DNA of 64,000 bases. It comes from Cannabis sativa. Taxonomy: Eukaryota; Streptophyta; Magnoliopsida; Rosales; Cannabaceae. The notes under the pieces were generated by a model. It was not told where the DNA came from, made no database searches, and was given only the letters and a program-made list of their open reading frames with translations. The stretch's first letter is position 1. The number at the start of each line of letters is the position of its first letter. The stretch spans positions 48,184,406 to 48,248,405 of the forward strand of contig NC_083603.1 in NCBI RefSeq assembly GCF_029168945.1, given 5' to 3'. The position numbers were made by a program, and so were the translations under genes. Shown in pieces: positions 44,083-57,495 of this stretch.

Positions 44083-46045
44083 AAAGAAACTCTTTACAAA
44101 TTCGATAAAGTTGAAGCTAAAATATTAGGCACTTTCACATATATATATAGATATATATCAATTTTATATAAAATGTGTCTATATAACAGAATTTTTGGTT
44201 TATGAAAAATTCATGGGTGACTTTTTATTTATATTGAAAATAAAATGGTTTATTAATAAAAATAAAATGGTTTATGAGAAATTCATATGGGTCACTTTTT
44301 ATTTATATATAATAAAATAAATAAAATAAATCTCATTAAATCTAAAAAATACGATTGTTTTTTGCTGTTGTACATCTACGATTGGCTTTTCTAAATATAC
44401 TTATGTTATTTAGTTGGATTTTATTCTAAATAAGAATTTACTACTATTTATATTATATATATATTGCTAAAGAATTTTTCTATTTTTTTTTTTGGCTCGA
44501 TCAGGTTATAATTGTTTGCCTCCACATCTGAATCCATAAAATGTGGCTCGATCATATATATATATATGTAAAATTATTAGGTGATTTTTTTTTATATAAA
44601 ATGTGGATATGTAATAGAATTCTTGGTTTAATGTTATTATTTATTTTTCTATCAAAATGTTAACAGAGTATTCTAATATTTGACAGAATATTCTAATATT
44701 TGACAGAATATTCTGATTAGAAAACGTTAATTATAATTGATTAATTTTAGCTAAATAATCCTACCAAAATTTAATCTAACAAATTTCTCTCTCTAGAGCA
44801 AAAACCCTAGCCTCCAACACAACCTTTACCAGTTTATAACCTTAGTTATTATTTTTTAAGCTATATTTTATAATTTTAATTTTCATTTTAAAATTTAAAA
44901 AATACTAATGAAGACAACATACTACATGCTATTATACAAAAGTATTGTATTTATATATCCCACGATGTTTCAAAAATACTTTGGAAAGTTCATCTTGAAT
45001 TAATTATTAATATGTAATAAAAGATATTAGTTATTATATTATTACTTCAAACAAAGGAAAGTTCTAGAGGTGCTTCTACTTTCTAATCATAAACCTTAAT
45101 TTTGGCTTCTTTAACCAGCTGCTACACAGAAGTTACTTACTCTGAATTTATAACCATTTATAATTTTTAACACTCAAAAAGTTACCGAGTTTGTTTTCTA
45201 TAGCTCTACTTGTTAAGGTAGAAAAATATTTTTAGATTGACTCCTTTATTCCGTTTATTAAATGAATTATTTTCAAGTTGACACATTAACTTAAAAATGA
45301 CACAATAATGACATACTACAAAGTATTCACTTATATTCATTCTATTTATTGAGAATCAAAACTTCAATCTTCTTCACTAGATTAGTCAGACACACACAAT
45401 ATTTAGACATAAACACAGGACACAATATTATAACTCAAACTCAGAAACACTTAGTCAAAACTTGAATGAATAATGCCACTCTTTTAAGTTTTAAGACTGT
45501 ATATGACTAGGCAATTTTGGTTATTGTATTATCATTATTCCTGCTACATAGTTGATCATTTTTAGATTTTTGATGTGAAATTTCGTATTGTGAGCTTTTT
45601 AGAGTTTCTAATAGACTTTAATGAGTAATAGATTTATATAATTATACTTGGAATAAATTTTGATAATGTTGTTTGGTGGATTCCAATTTTGTTATTAGGT
45701 AACATAATATTATTATTCGTTAGGTCTGTTACAATTATTAAGTGAGAATGAATCAATTTAAAAACCTTTCACTATATTGAAAGGTGAGATTGATTTTAAT
45801 ATGAACTTAATTATATTTTTTTTATTTTGTATATCTATTGTTTTATTTGAAAACAAGTGATAAATGACTACACTATATACAACAATTAAGGACATCACTC
45901 CAACTACAGAAAGTTGGAAGAATAAAATGAGAGTGTTAGAAAAATTTGTTAAGCGGACAAATAAGAGTTCACCACTCAAATATCAAAAGCTTAATGTTAG
46001 CAGATAAAAAAGTATACAATCAGTTAATTTACTATTAAAATTGTC
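44083..46045. other. AT-rich intergenic region, no genes
   Basis: No coding or RNA gene seen. Contains a local duplication (44155-44215 resembles 44590-44640 around TTTATATAAAATGTG), short tandem repeats at 44663-44718 and one AAACCCTAG telo-box at about 44804 preceded by CT-rich sequence. The 73-aa minus frame at 45758-45979 has no recognisable motif. Confidence 0.6.
44663..44718. repeat. 20-bp tandem repeat, 2.8 copies
   Basis: ACAGAATATTCTAATATTTG units begin at 44663, 44683 and 44703; the last is partial. AGAATATTCT within the unit is palindromic. Confidence 0.85.
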
Positions 46046-46050
46046 AATAC

Positions 46051-46277
46051 TCTACTAATAAATGCTATATTTTCTTAATTTTGCCTGTACACGCGTTGCA
46101 AAAAATTATTATTTCATAAATATATTTTTTTTCCTTAAAAATGAACATAGGGTAATGATGTTGAACCTAATAACTAATGATATATTTTTTAATTTTTAAT
46201 TGTATCACTTTTTAATAATGTAGAAAAAAACTAGCATAAAATTTACTATACGTGCCTCGCACGTAACTTTTTGTTAG
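46051..46277 (+). mobile_element. possible mini-Helitron
   Basis: TCTACTAATAAATGC at the left, a GC-rich ACACGCGTTGC near 46090, and at the right the hairpin TACGTGC-CTC-GCACGTA (46249-46265) followed after about eight bases by TTAG. Helitrons start with TC and end with a hairpin then CTRR. The TTAG end is imperfect, so this is tentative. Confidence 0.35.
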
Positions 46278-46574
46278 TATATATATAATGAGGTAACATA
46301 AGATTTTTAATATTTCTCTCAAAAGAAGTTTTTGAGGCATACACATAAAATTACACTATTGTCTCTATCGAAACAAATGAAGATTGAAATCTACCAATGA
46401 CTATCATTAGTTTTCTTATCTATAATTTTTAGACAAATGCTATCTTCAATTATCAACAATTTAGAGATTGATTTTTAATTTTCTTTTTATCTTACACCCA
46501 TTTAAGTAATGTTTCTTTAAGTATTGGAACATCAATTTTTTAATTTATTTTTGGATTAACTTAAGAACATATTT

Positions 46575-49080
46575 AAATCATCAAATTTAAATAGTGTTCT
46601 TGATTTTTGTGAAGCTTGCTGCAAAGGCAAAATTCACAAATTTCCTTTCTTAAGATCTGAAACCACTTATACTGCTCCTTTACAACTTATTCACACTGAT
46701 GTTTGGGGTCCATCCCCCTTTCTTTCATCAAGTGGTTACAAGTACTATATACATTTTATAGATGCATATTCTAGGTATACATGGGTCTTCTTGCTAAAAG
46801 CAAAATCTGAAGCCTTTCCTACCTTTATCAACTTCAAAACTCAAGTTGAAAATGAGTTAAATTGCAAAATCAAAGCTGTCCATTCTGATTGGGGTGGTGA
46901 GTACCAATCCTTAGAGTCTTATCTCATCAAACATGGGATCTCCCCACCCATGAACCAAATGGGGTTGCAAAATGCAAGCATAGACACTTAATAGAGTCAG
47001 CCCTCACATTTCTTGCTCATGCATCTATGCCATTGTCCTTTTGGGATGAAGCAGTAAGAGCAGCTGCCTTCACCATTAACAGATTACCATTTGTTGTTCT
47101 GCATAACAAAGCACCTCTCCAGGTACTATATAATAGAGATCCTGATTACTCTTCTTTAAGAGTATTCGGCTATGCTTGTTTCCCTAACATTCGGCCATAC
47201 AATAAAAATAAGCTTCAGTTCAGGTCTCTAAAATGTACCTTTCTTGGGTACAACCTTCAACACAAAGGCTACAAATGCCTTTCACCCACTGGTCGTCTTT
47301 ACATATCCAGAGATGTGTTGTTTAATGAACTCTCTTTTCCTTTCTCTGAAATCACTCCATCTTCTTCACCTTCCCCACACAGCAGCCTCTCTACATCAGC
47401 TCACATTCCCACTGTTTCTACAACAACACCACCATCTCCTAATCCATCTACATCGAACTCCATTTCACCATCTCTGCCATCTTCCACCTCTACCACACAT
47501 TCACCCTCACCAACCAACACAACACCTGTCATTTCACCAACTCCCCTGCTGCCTCTACTCTAAATACCCATCCCATGACAACAAGAGCCAAGGCTGGCAT
47601 ACACAGACCAAAAATTCTCCTTGCTCATGCCATTCCCAAGTCAATAACCAAAGCTTTACAAGATGAAAAATGGAACAAAGCCATCAATACTGAAATGACA
47701 GCTCTGGTGAAAAACAAAACATGGTCTCTTGTTCGTTTACCTGATGGCAGAACAGCTATAGGCTGTAAATGGGTACTTAGAGTGAAAGAAAATGCTGATG
47801 GTTCGGTTGACAAACTAAAAGCTAGACTTGTGGCTAAAGGGTTCTCTCAAGAATATGGATTTGATTACACTGAGACCTTTAGTCCTGTAGTAAAACCGAC
47901 CACCATCCGAATCATGCTCACAGTTGGTCTATCTAAAAATTGGCCAATCAAGCAACTTGATGTGGATAATGCTTTTCTTAATGGTGAACTAAGTGAGGAG
48001 GTTTACATGTTGCAACCTCCTGGATTTGTGGATCCAAACCAACCTCACTTAGTTTGTAAGCTACATAAAGCATTATATGGTCTTAAGCAAGCCCCCCGCG
48101 CATGGTTTGACAAGCTAAGAACCGTTCTGCTATCTCTTGGTTTTGTCTGCTCAAAGGCAGATAATTCTCTGTTTTTATGCATCTCTTCTCAATATATTAT
48201 TTTTGTTTTGATATATGTTGATGATATATTAGTTACAGGGAATTCTGCCACTGCTATTGACTCTCTTGTGACTAAGCTACGTACTTCTTTTGCTCTCAAA
48301 GACTTGGGTGAAATTGCCTATTTCCTTGGTATTCATGTTCACCACACTTCCTCAGGTCTTCATCTCAGTCAAAAGAAATACATTCAGGATTTACTATCCC
48401 GAGTCAATATGCAAGAAGCAAACTCACTACCCACACCAATGCCTGGAGGAGAGAAGTTGTCTGCCTTTGGTAGTGATGCTATGTCTGATTCTTATCTTTA
48501 TAGAAGCACTGTTGGTACTCTTCAGTATGCTACCATTACAAGACCATAAATAGCTTTTGCTGTCAACAAAGTTTCGCAATTCATGCAAACTCCTCTGGAA
48601 TCACATTGGAAGGTTGTCAAAAAGATTTTAAGATATCTAAAGGGTACCTTTGACTATGGTTTGCATCTCACAGCAGCAACTAATCTCTCTCTCACTGGTT
48701 TTTGTGATGCTGATTGGGCATCCGATCCTGATGATAGAAGATCTACATCAGGGTTTTGTGTCTATCTTGGCCCTAATTTGGTTTCTTGGTCCTCTAAGAA
48801 GCAAAGAACTGTCTCACGCTCAAGCACTGAGGCTGAGTATCGAAGTTTGGCAAATGCAACAGCTGAGGTTATGTGGATTCAATCTCTTCTTTCAGAGATA
48901 GGTCTTCACTTGCAGCAGCCTCCTACCATCTGGTGTGACAACCAGAGTACTGTATTGATGTCTGCCAATCCTGTTTTGAACTCGAGGACAAAGCACATAG
49001 AGCTAGATCTCTATTTCGTGAGGGAAAGGATTCTGTCCAAGCAGCTAATTGTCAAAACACTCCTGCACATGATCAGATAG
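46575..49080 (+). pseudogene. copia pol: integrase, RT, RNase H (partial, three breaks)
   Basis: Integrase zinc motif part CEACCKGKIH at about 46608 and core motif HSDWGGEY near 46880. A phase break occurs near 46960-47030, where PPMNQMG leads into a new frame. LRVFGYACFPN near 47160 precedes a Ser/Pro/Thr-rich linker to 47563. Reverse transcriptase at 47575-48549 has KQLDVDNAFLNG near 47950 and YVDDILVTG near 48216, then a stop at 48547. RNase H at 48583-49080 has FCDADWASDPDDRRSTSG near 48700 and STEAEYRS near 48822. RT catalytic residues look intact. The element cannot be autonomous without gag and protease. Confidence 0.9.
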
Positions 49081-49164
49081 CAGACATACTTACTAAGGCT
49101 CTGTCAAGTTCCAGATTTCTGTTTCTTCGAGACAAACTAAGCTTAGCTTCATTAGGTCAGCTTA

Positions 49165-49184
49165 GTTTGAGGGGGGGGGGGGGG
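49165..49184 (+). promoter_or_regulatory. polypurine tract with 14 G
   Basis: AGTTTGA followed by 14 consecutive G, directly before the LTR start TGTTAGAGC at 49185. Confidence 0.85.
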
Positions 49185-49375
49185 TGTTAGAGCTATCACT
49201 TAAGTTTGTTATTTTTGTTATTTTCTTTGCCTAAGTTAGTTACTGTACAACTGTTTTCTGTTATTATTTGTTAGCTTTGTAACTGTATTAGGCTTGTATA
49301 TATACATTGAGTTATTACTCATCTCAATATACTAAAAATCATTCAGCTCAAATTCTCTCTCTGTTATTCCTCACA
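49185..49375 (+). repeat. 3' LTR of Ale-like element, about 191 bp
   Basis: TGTTAGAGC start, TATATATA near 49299, probable end CCTCACA at 49375. No second LTR is available for comparison, so the right edge is approximate. Confidence 0.65.
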
Positions 49376-49762
49376 AAACTAATAATCACTTTTTGTTGGA
49401 TTTATAAGTGGCATGTTTGAGTTCTATATTTTTTCTTCTCTTTTTTTTTTTGGAAAATTACGTTTTACTTACTTCGAAACTAATATAAAAAAAAATCTTT
49501 CTTTATTTCACCATAAATTTAATTATATAATATGTGTTTTACGTGCATTACACGTAGAGTTGTTACTAGTAAATATATATAACAATTTGTAATAATTACT
49601 AATTGTTTAGATACTAATTAGTAGTTTTTTTAATAATAGTTAGTAGTACTTAAACTTAATGGTTACATACCAATTATTTTTTTTTTCATATCAGTGACTA
49701 TGATACCATCAAGTATAATACAACAAATTATTTTGGATACCAATAAATACCTAATTATATAA
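49376..49762 (+). other. AT-rich spacer with Helitron-like 3' end
   Basis: No gene. The hairpin TACGTG-CATTA-CACGTA (49540-49556), then nine bases and CTAG|T (49566-49569), has the form of a Helitron 3' terminus; no matching 5' end was identified. Confidence 0.4.
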
Positions 49763-50386
49763 TGTTGTGTTTGGTCACTAAGTGAGGAAACATATGTTTA
49801 TTGGCTCAACCCCATTCATACCAACGATTTTACCTAATTGTCAGTTATGACAGTTATGATCGAGCTCCACAACTCTAAGCTATATATAGCCATTCATTAC
49901 TGCTATGTTGGACAGAGTTGAGAGAGAGATTTTCAGAGGTTTCATGAGCTAGTTCAGTGTGGAAGAAAGAAAGAAAGAGATTTTGTTGTGTTGGCCTATG
50001 CTAAGATTAATCATAGTGTCGCTGGTGAGGTTGATTGTAGTTGAAGCTATGCTTCTTGAGTGATTGTGTCAAGTACACATTTGTGATCAACATTTGTAAT
50101 TTTTTCTTCTAGCTCCATAAAGATTGGAGCCATTGGGGCTGTTCTGACTGAGGAGTAGGCAAGTGATTCATCATCACTTTTTTCGAACCTTGTAATCTTT
50201 TGTGTTTAATTCCCTTTAATTTCTTGTCTAAATTGTTCTTGTTCATTAGTTTAACTTCTGATTTTCTTACTGGTTTGCTACTGGTTTGATCACTTGGTTT
50301 TTTGCATTCTTGATATTGTATTGTTCTTGATCAATTGTTTGTGTTTGTTTATGTATGAGGTACATGATCAAGCATTGATCACATCA
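49763..50386 (+). repeat. 5' LTR of Tnt1-like element (left edge uncertain)
   Basis: Ends CACATCA two bases before the primer site. The start may be TGTTGTG at 49763 or TGATCGAG at about 49857. TATA-like TATATATA at 49883-49890. No second LTR in the window to settle it. Confidence 0.6.
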
Positions 50387-50479
50387 AATGGTATCAGAGC
50401 ACAGTCGAGGGGCATCATCAAAGAATTGAATCAAGACATCAAGAAAGGAACAAGAACTGATCTGCAGTGACTTCTACAC

Positions 50480-52515
50480 AGTTTGAAGTTGATAAATTCA
50501 ATGGCACAATGACTTTGGTCTATGGAGGATCAAAATGAAAGCTTTCTTCGTACATCAAGGAATTTCAGAGGCCATGATCGAGAAGAGCTTGTTGCTCTTG
50601 GAGAAGATAAGAAGAAGATTAAAGAAGTTCAAAACAAGGCACACAGTGCCATATTGCTGAGTTTAGGTGATGAAGTACTGAGGGAGGTGTCAAGTGAAGT
50701 AACCGCATTAGGACTATGGGAGAAATTGGCTTCAATTTACCTAAAGAAGTCACTAGCCAACAAGCTTTACCTAAAAAAGAAACTGTATAAAATGAGAATG
50801 GATGAAACAAGCATCTTGATGAGTTTAACATGATAATCTTGGACCTCAGCAATATAGGTGTCAAGATTGAAGATGAAGATCAGGGAATCTTGCTGCTCAG
50901 CACATTGCCAAAGAGTTATGAGCACTTCGTGGACACCATTCTGTATGGGAAGGAATCTTCAACCATGACAAAGGTGAAATCAGCATTGAACTCTAAAGAA
51001 ATTCAGAAAAGAAGTGAAGAGAAATCAAATGGTTACGGTGAAGGGCTATTTGTTAGAGGAAGATCTCAGACAAGGGAAAACATAGGTGGTTTTCACAAAT
51101 CAAATCACAAAGGCAAACAGAACAAAGGCTCGGATCAATCAAACAAACTAAGGTCCAATTCCAAGGTAGGGAAACAGTGCTACTACTGCAAGAAAGAAGG
51201 CCATTTCAGGGATGAATGACGGGCATTGATGGCTAAACTACAAAGAGACAAAACAAAAGAAAAAGGAGATGCTGGTGTTGTGACAAATGGCTATGAGTCA
51301 GCTGATGTATTGGTTGTCTCTAGCTAAGAATCAGGAGACTCAAATTCAAGGTGTTCATTTCACATGACACCAAGAAGAGAACTGTTTGACAGTTTCAAGA
51401 AACTTGATGGTGGATCAGTGCTGTTAGGTGACAATAAGGCATGCAAAGTTGTAGGGATTGGAACTGTGAGGATCAAGTTTCATGATGATCAAGTCAGAAC
51501 AATTCAAGTTGTCCAGTATGTCCCAGATTTGAAAAGAAACTTACTTTCTATTGATGAATTCATTGAAAAAAGACATACCATAAAGATAGATAGCTCTTTT
51601 AAGGTTATGAAAGGTTCACTAGTTGTCATGAAAGGAGAAGTTAAAAATTCCATCTATAATCTAAAAGGGAAAACTATCATAGGTGAGAATGGCATGGTTG
51701 TTAGGGGACATGATATGGAAAGCACTAGGCTTTGGCATCTAAGACTTGGATATGTGAGTGAAATGGGCATGAGTGAACTTGAAAAACAAGGAATTATTAA
51801 GGGTAAATTGGGAGAGAAATGAGATTTTTGTGTTGACTATATCTATGGCAAATGCTGCAAGTTGAAATTCACACCAGGGAAACACACTACACAAGGAAAA
51901 CTAGACTACATTCACTCTGATCTTTGGAGGGCTTCTAGAACAAAAACACTAGGATGTGCTAGTTACTTCATGAGTATAGTAGATGGCTATACAGGAAGGT
52001 CTTGGTTTTCCTGCTCAAGACAAAGAATGAGGCATTCAATACCTTTGTCATTTGGAAGAGACTGATTGAAAACCAGACAGGAAAGAAAATAAAGAAACTT
52101 AGAACTGATAATGGCTTATAGTTATGTTTAGATGAGTTCACTAGGTTTCGTGAACTTGAGGGAATTGATAGACACAAGACAGTTGTGAAAAATCCACAAC
52201 AAAATGGACTTGTTGAAAGAATGAATAGGACTCTATTGGAAAGAGTGAGATGCATGCTCAAGGGTGCTGGTCTTGACAAGAAATTTTGGGGTGAAGCATT
52301 GAAAAAAGCTTGCTACCTGATAAACAGGTGTCCCTCAACAACTCTCAAATTCAAAACACCACAAGAATTTTGGACTGGACATGTCCCAAATGTTGATCAC
52401 CTCAGAGTGTTTGGGTGCACAACGTTTGCACATACAAAACAAGATAAACTAGAGCCAAGGGCTTTCAAGTGTCTATTCCTTGGTTACCCTGAAGGGGTAA
52501 AAGGATACAAGTTGT
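50480..52515 (+). pseudogene. copia gag, protease, integrase (broken)
   Basis: Gag core 50522-50833, phase change to 50830-51219 (NIGVKIEDEDQGILLLSTLP). The zinc knuckle CYYCKKEGHFRDE is cut by TGA at 51217, exactly at the final knuckle cysteine. Protease remnant CSFHMTP near 51355 lacks a normal D-S-G. Pre-integrase WHLRLGY near 51735, stop at 51820, integrase HSDLW near 51915, phase change near 52010, stop near 52120, PQQNGLVERMNRT at 52195 and LRVFGC at 52405. The frame is interrupted at 52515 by the Angela-type LTR. Confidence 0.88.
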
Positions 52516-54427
52516 TGTTGGGTTTTATGCCCTAAATAAAACTCTTTACAATCTGATTAGTTATCAATATAAGAAATTAGAAGTGATTGATGTTTGCATG
52601 AATTTGACATGCTAATGGTTTAATATGTTTAATATGTCTATTACATTCATACACACAAAATTAGTTAAATCCAGATCATATGTTTATTCACAATTACAGT
52701 ATCGTCAACACAGTGGAATGTGATTGTGATCATATGAATCAAAAGTTTTGGTCCCTGTTTCATCAGTGTTATTGGATTTACACTAATGTGATAATCAGCA
52801 ATGATGTGTACTTACACTTGGAGTAAGTGTTATGTTCTTTCCAGGACATTAGTAAAGTATACTAGTTTCGAATGTATGGAGTATACATTGGACTGGACCG
52901 ATATTGAAACTAAGTTAAGATATTACAAACTTACCGTTATACATATCTTTCCAAGTCAATATCAGTAGTTGATCTTAAGATTAAAAGAATCTAAATCCTG
53001 ATATGCTTAGGCTCAACTCAGGAGTGCTATTCATGTTCTTTGATTTATTAGTTAAGCCTACTTTTGGGTCAGGGTGATACGTATATTTTGGGAACATGAT
53101 AGCATGATTGAGTGGGAGTGCTGAACATAAATATGGAATCTATAGCTTCTACTGGTGTATAGAAGTTAAGTGATGATTCCCTTCGAGCTTAGCAAATAGA
53201 AGTAAATGGATGAGCTCTTGTTTAACTGACTAATCATTAGATCACTAAACACCATTTACAGGTAGCTAAGTGTTTTAAGGGGCAAAATACATTGAGGGGT
53301 GAGAACGGTAAAGAAATCCCATCTCGATGTAAATCATCTATATAGAGGATCTTTAAATCACAATAAGATTATAACAATGGTTAAATGAGATAGTATATTG
53401 ATATCGTGAAACATACAATATGCTCTATATAAGTCTGAGAGTGCAATTCTAAGTTCTAAGAGTGGATTCAACGAAGAATTAATAAGTAGGAATTTACGTG
53501 GTAAATTTGGTTCACTTATTGGAAGCTCAGCATATAGATCCATGGTCCCCATTCTAGTTGAGAACATTCTGCTTGTAAGACTCATTAATTGATTCGTGAT
53601 TGATCAATTATAATTCTAAAGTTAGACTATGTCTGATTTTATGAATTTTCACTAAGCAGGGGTGAAATTGTAAAGAAAAGAGTTTTCTAGGTTTATTTAT
53701 TTATTAATGGACTTTATATGTCTAATTAATAATTAAATTAAATGACAATATTATTTAATAATCTATTTTAGTTATTAAATAATTAGTTTTGGCATTTAAA
53801 AGGTTAGAATTGGAAAATTGGCGTTTTTGAGAAAATAGAGATAAAATTTGATAAAATTGCAAAATTAAGTGAGGCCCATTAACACACCATGGCCGGCCAC
53901 TGAAGTTGATTTTTCAAATTAATATTTTCATTATTTTAATGCCAAATAATTCTAAACCTAAACCTAGTAGTTGCCTATAAATAGAAAGTGGTGGCTCAGT
54001 TAAATACACATCTTTTGAATAAGCCTTTTTGACAGAAATTTCTCTCTTCAGAAAAACTGAGCCTTCCCCACTTTCTATACCTTGGCCAAAACCCTCTCTC
54101 TCTTTTCTCCTTCATCTATTTCGACCATAGTGAAAGAGTAAGTGCCCACACACAGCAAGCAGTAACTCAATCATAGATTGGAAGACTGTGAAGGATCAAA
54201 ACTTGAAGAAGAAGGACATTCGGGCTCAAATCTTGATTATACTCTGCTACAGAAAGGAATCAAGGGTTAGAGATCTGAGTGGAAGGAGACATTAATTCCG
54301 CTGCATCAATGTAAGGTTTTCTTAACTTTATATGTGTTTAATTTATCGTTTTAGAAAGTTCATATTTAGGATGTTAATAAACATACTTGTGAGTAGATCT
54401 AAGATCCTGATAAAATAATTTCCAAAA
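52516..54427 (+). repeat. 5' LTR of gag-only Angela-type element
   Basis: TGTTGGGTTTTATGCCC to TTCCAAAA (the other LTR ends TTCCAACA, so this end carries a C-to-A change). TATAAATA at 53976-53983 and CT-rich R region after it. The small minus frame at 53358-53585 recurs in the 3' LTR and is not a gene. Confidence 0.93.
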
Positions 54428-54429
54428 AC

Positions 54430-54443
54430 TGGCCTCAGAGCCA
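54430..54443 (+). promoter_or_regulatory. primer-binding site of gag-only element
   Basis: TGGCCTCAGAGCCA; the sister copy has TGGCACCAGAGCC. Immediately followed by TGGTAATT, a possible splice donor. Confidence 0.75.
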
Positions 54444-57400
54444 TGGTAATTGATTTTCTTACATGAAATTTGGACTTTAAAACGATTGTTTGTTTGTTTT
54501 TGGATGGTATCATGTTGTATTGAGTGTTATTTGATGATTGATTGATGTTTGAAAATTTTCGTGAAAAATAATTGCGATTTTGTTTCTAGAATTATTTTTA
54601 TTGGATAGTATGGAAAAAATTAAGCAAGTTAGCCTTTTACAGAACTCAATTTGGATTTTATTTGAATTAGTTATGAATTTTTGAAGAGTTGAAAAAATCG
54701 GGGCTGTGCTGATATTTTCCTGCGATCGCAAATCTGTCCGTACAGTTCACAATTTTTTCGTTTTTCTTCGATTTTTCATGCTTTTTCATGGAATTAACTT
54801 CCGATTTTTTGTATAGTTTTGTATATATACTATTACTATTCCTAATTCAATTCTAATTATCATTTTGAATTAATTTAATATTTTTTAAATTTAATTCAAG
54901 ATATTAGTGTAATTTGAATTTGAATAGAATTAGTATCTATCTTCTTGTTTAAAAATATATCTTATTTTTAAATTTGATTATATCTTATCTTATTTTTAAA
55001 TTTAAGGTCAGATTTTATATATATTTTTTTTTAAAAAAAATTAAATCTTTTTAGATATTTTGACCTTATTTAAATTTAAAATAAGATATTTATAATCATG
55101 TAATTTTAAATAGATGTAAGATATTTTGCCAACTTTCAAATTTTGTTATTTTATTTATTTAAATTAAATTTAAAATCTGAAAAGATATTTCTTTTATCTT
55201 TTCTAATTTTTATTTAATTTTTATTTTTAAAATAACATTTAATTTTTAAAAGTAGTTAGCAAATTTTGAAATGATATTTAAGTTGGTTGAAACCTAATTT
55301 TTCAAAATAGTAGGTTTAATTTTAAATATTTATTTTTTAAATAATTTCGAAATTTAAATTTTATTTATTTTATTTTCAAAATTAAAAAAATATTTTTTTT
55401 TTAAATTTTATTTTCGAAAATTAAAATATATTTTTTTTATTTAATTATTTATTTTTCGAAATTATTTATTTAAAATTAAATAAATCCTATTTCCAACTAT
55501 CCAGCTAACCTTGTTCCAGGAGTATGTGGTTTTAGCTTGTATGTAAGTTTTTTAAAACCTATTATTACTTGATTGCAAATAGCCATGGTTACTTTTTGCC
55601 AGATCTAATGATCTGATGGCTCCCTTGGTCAAGTTAATAATTTGTAACATGTAAATTTTACAATCTTCTTTCATCTGTGTATGACCTAGCAACATGATAG
55701 GATCCATCCAAAGTGTGCCTGTGTGAGCCTATATGTTTATTTTGTTTTAATATAGATACATATAGGTTGTTGCTAAATAAAATGTCACACCATGATAGAT
55801 TTTATTTAGGTCCATTTAGTTATTGGACCTATTCAATTAATAACAATTATTTATTTTAAGGTTAAATTCCTCTCTTTTGGGCCTTGTGTGAGAGTTGGGA
55901 GCCATAGAAGTGGGTACGACATACTGAACCCAGCACCCCCTCACATGAACTACCCCAATTGTGAAGGCCCATTTGCCTGATTTGAATAGCTGTACTAGGT
56001 TAATTATATTAGTTTGACCTAATAAAATTGAATTAGCAACATAATTAACTTTTGAAATATATGAAAATTTATTTTCATTTTAATATTTTAAAGTTAATTT
56101 TAAGAAAAACACTTTTAGTTTTAGATATTATTTCTAGACAAACTATTTGTATTTTTCTTGTATTTAATTAAATATAGAATTTTAACTAACTAAGATTCTT
56201 TTTGGAGCTTATTTAATTAAATATTCCTATTTAAGTTATAAATTAGTTGTATCAACTGATTTTTCTTATCTAACTTAAATTTGAATATTTGATTTAAATT
56301 TTAAATCAAGTTGAGGAATCCTAGGTATTAGTTATTAAAGATTCTTAAGATATTTTTTAAGTTAATATCTTTTCAAATATTAACTTAAAATGGAATATTT
56401 TAGATATTTTTTAGTTAATATCTTTTCAAATATTAACTTTAAAAAGATATCTTCAAATTAAGTGGTTACAACTTAATTTTTGATATTTAATTAAATCTAA
56501 ATTTGAAATTATTTAAGTTTTAGATTTTTTCTATCTAACTTAAATTAGATATTTTTCAAATTTTGAAAAGATACTTAGTCAAATAAGATATTTTCTAGAT
56601 AGTAATTTCTACTTAATATTTCTAATATTTAAATAGGAAAATTATACTTTGTGAAATTAATTATTTAAATAATTAATTTTGGTACAATTTTATTAAGTAT
56701 ATTTTTCCTAGTATTAAATAGAAATTAATAATTAAGCCTTCTCTACACTTAATTATTTATTTCTTGAATTTAATACATTTAATTAACTTGAAGAATCTAA
56801 ATATCTAAGTTGATTTTCATCATGATACTTAAATATTTATTGATTTTTCATGACACTTAATTAAATAGAAAATTATTTTTAGGTTGAAATTTAATTTTTC
56901 AACTTAAATTTAAATAATTTTCAATATATATATTTTTCTTTATTTTCTTAATCAATTTCAAAAAATGCATTTTATTTATGCAATATTTTCGAATTTTTTA
57001 ATTTTGAAAAATAGATTGAGTTGTAAATTAATTATTTATTTTAATTAATTCTTGGACCAACTACAATCAATGATTTTTTCATTTAATTGATTAATTTAAA
57101 ATATATATATATTATTAGAAATTGAATTAACTAGTCAAAAGAATATCTAGATAGGTGATATTTTTGCTTGAAGTATTTCTTTTCTATTTTTATTATTTTC
57201 GAAAATTGTATTTTTATATACTTTAAATTTTCGAACCCAATAAATATATTCTCAAAGGAAATTTTTAAGTTGCTAATTATTTATTTAATTCAACTTAAAT
57301 TAATTTCCTTAATATTTATATTTAAGATTATTACTAAGATGGAAATAATTAATTTTATTTCAATCACCATCTAAGTATAATTTTATAAATATTATATTAA

Positions 57401-57495
57401 ATTCTTATTTTTGAATTTTAATTCTTAATTTAGAATTTAATGAGATTTATTTATTAGAATAATAAAGAAAATACATTTTAAATAATGAGCTTTAT
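54444..57495 (+). other. AT-rich leader without genes
   Basis: No frame of interest; the 68-aa frame at 57168-57374 is low-complexity. The segment 55850-55975 is the best-conserved part relative to the minus-strand copy and contains the shared motif at 55909-55934. Confidence 0.7.

Larger units (their letters stand above)
46555..49375 (+). mobile_element. 5'-truncated Ale/Retrofit-like Ty1/copia
   Basis: Starts inside the pre-integrase region (no gag, no 5' LTR) and ends with a polypurine tract and 3' LTR. The short ~190-bp LTR and the protein layout fit the Ale/Retrofit group. The left boundary near 46555 is where protein similarity fades. Confidence 0.8.

Noticed and set aside
44803..44812. 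Promoter or 5' UTR of a ribosomal-protein-type gene (telo-box AAACCCTAG with CT-rich sequence)
   Set aside because: No open frame or splice structure follows; a single 9-bp motif is weak evidence.
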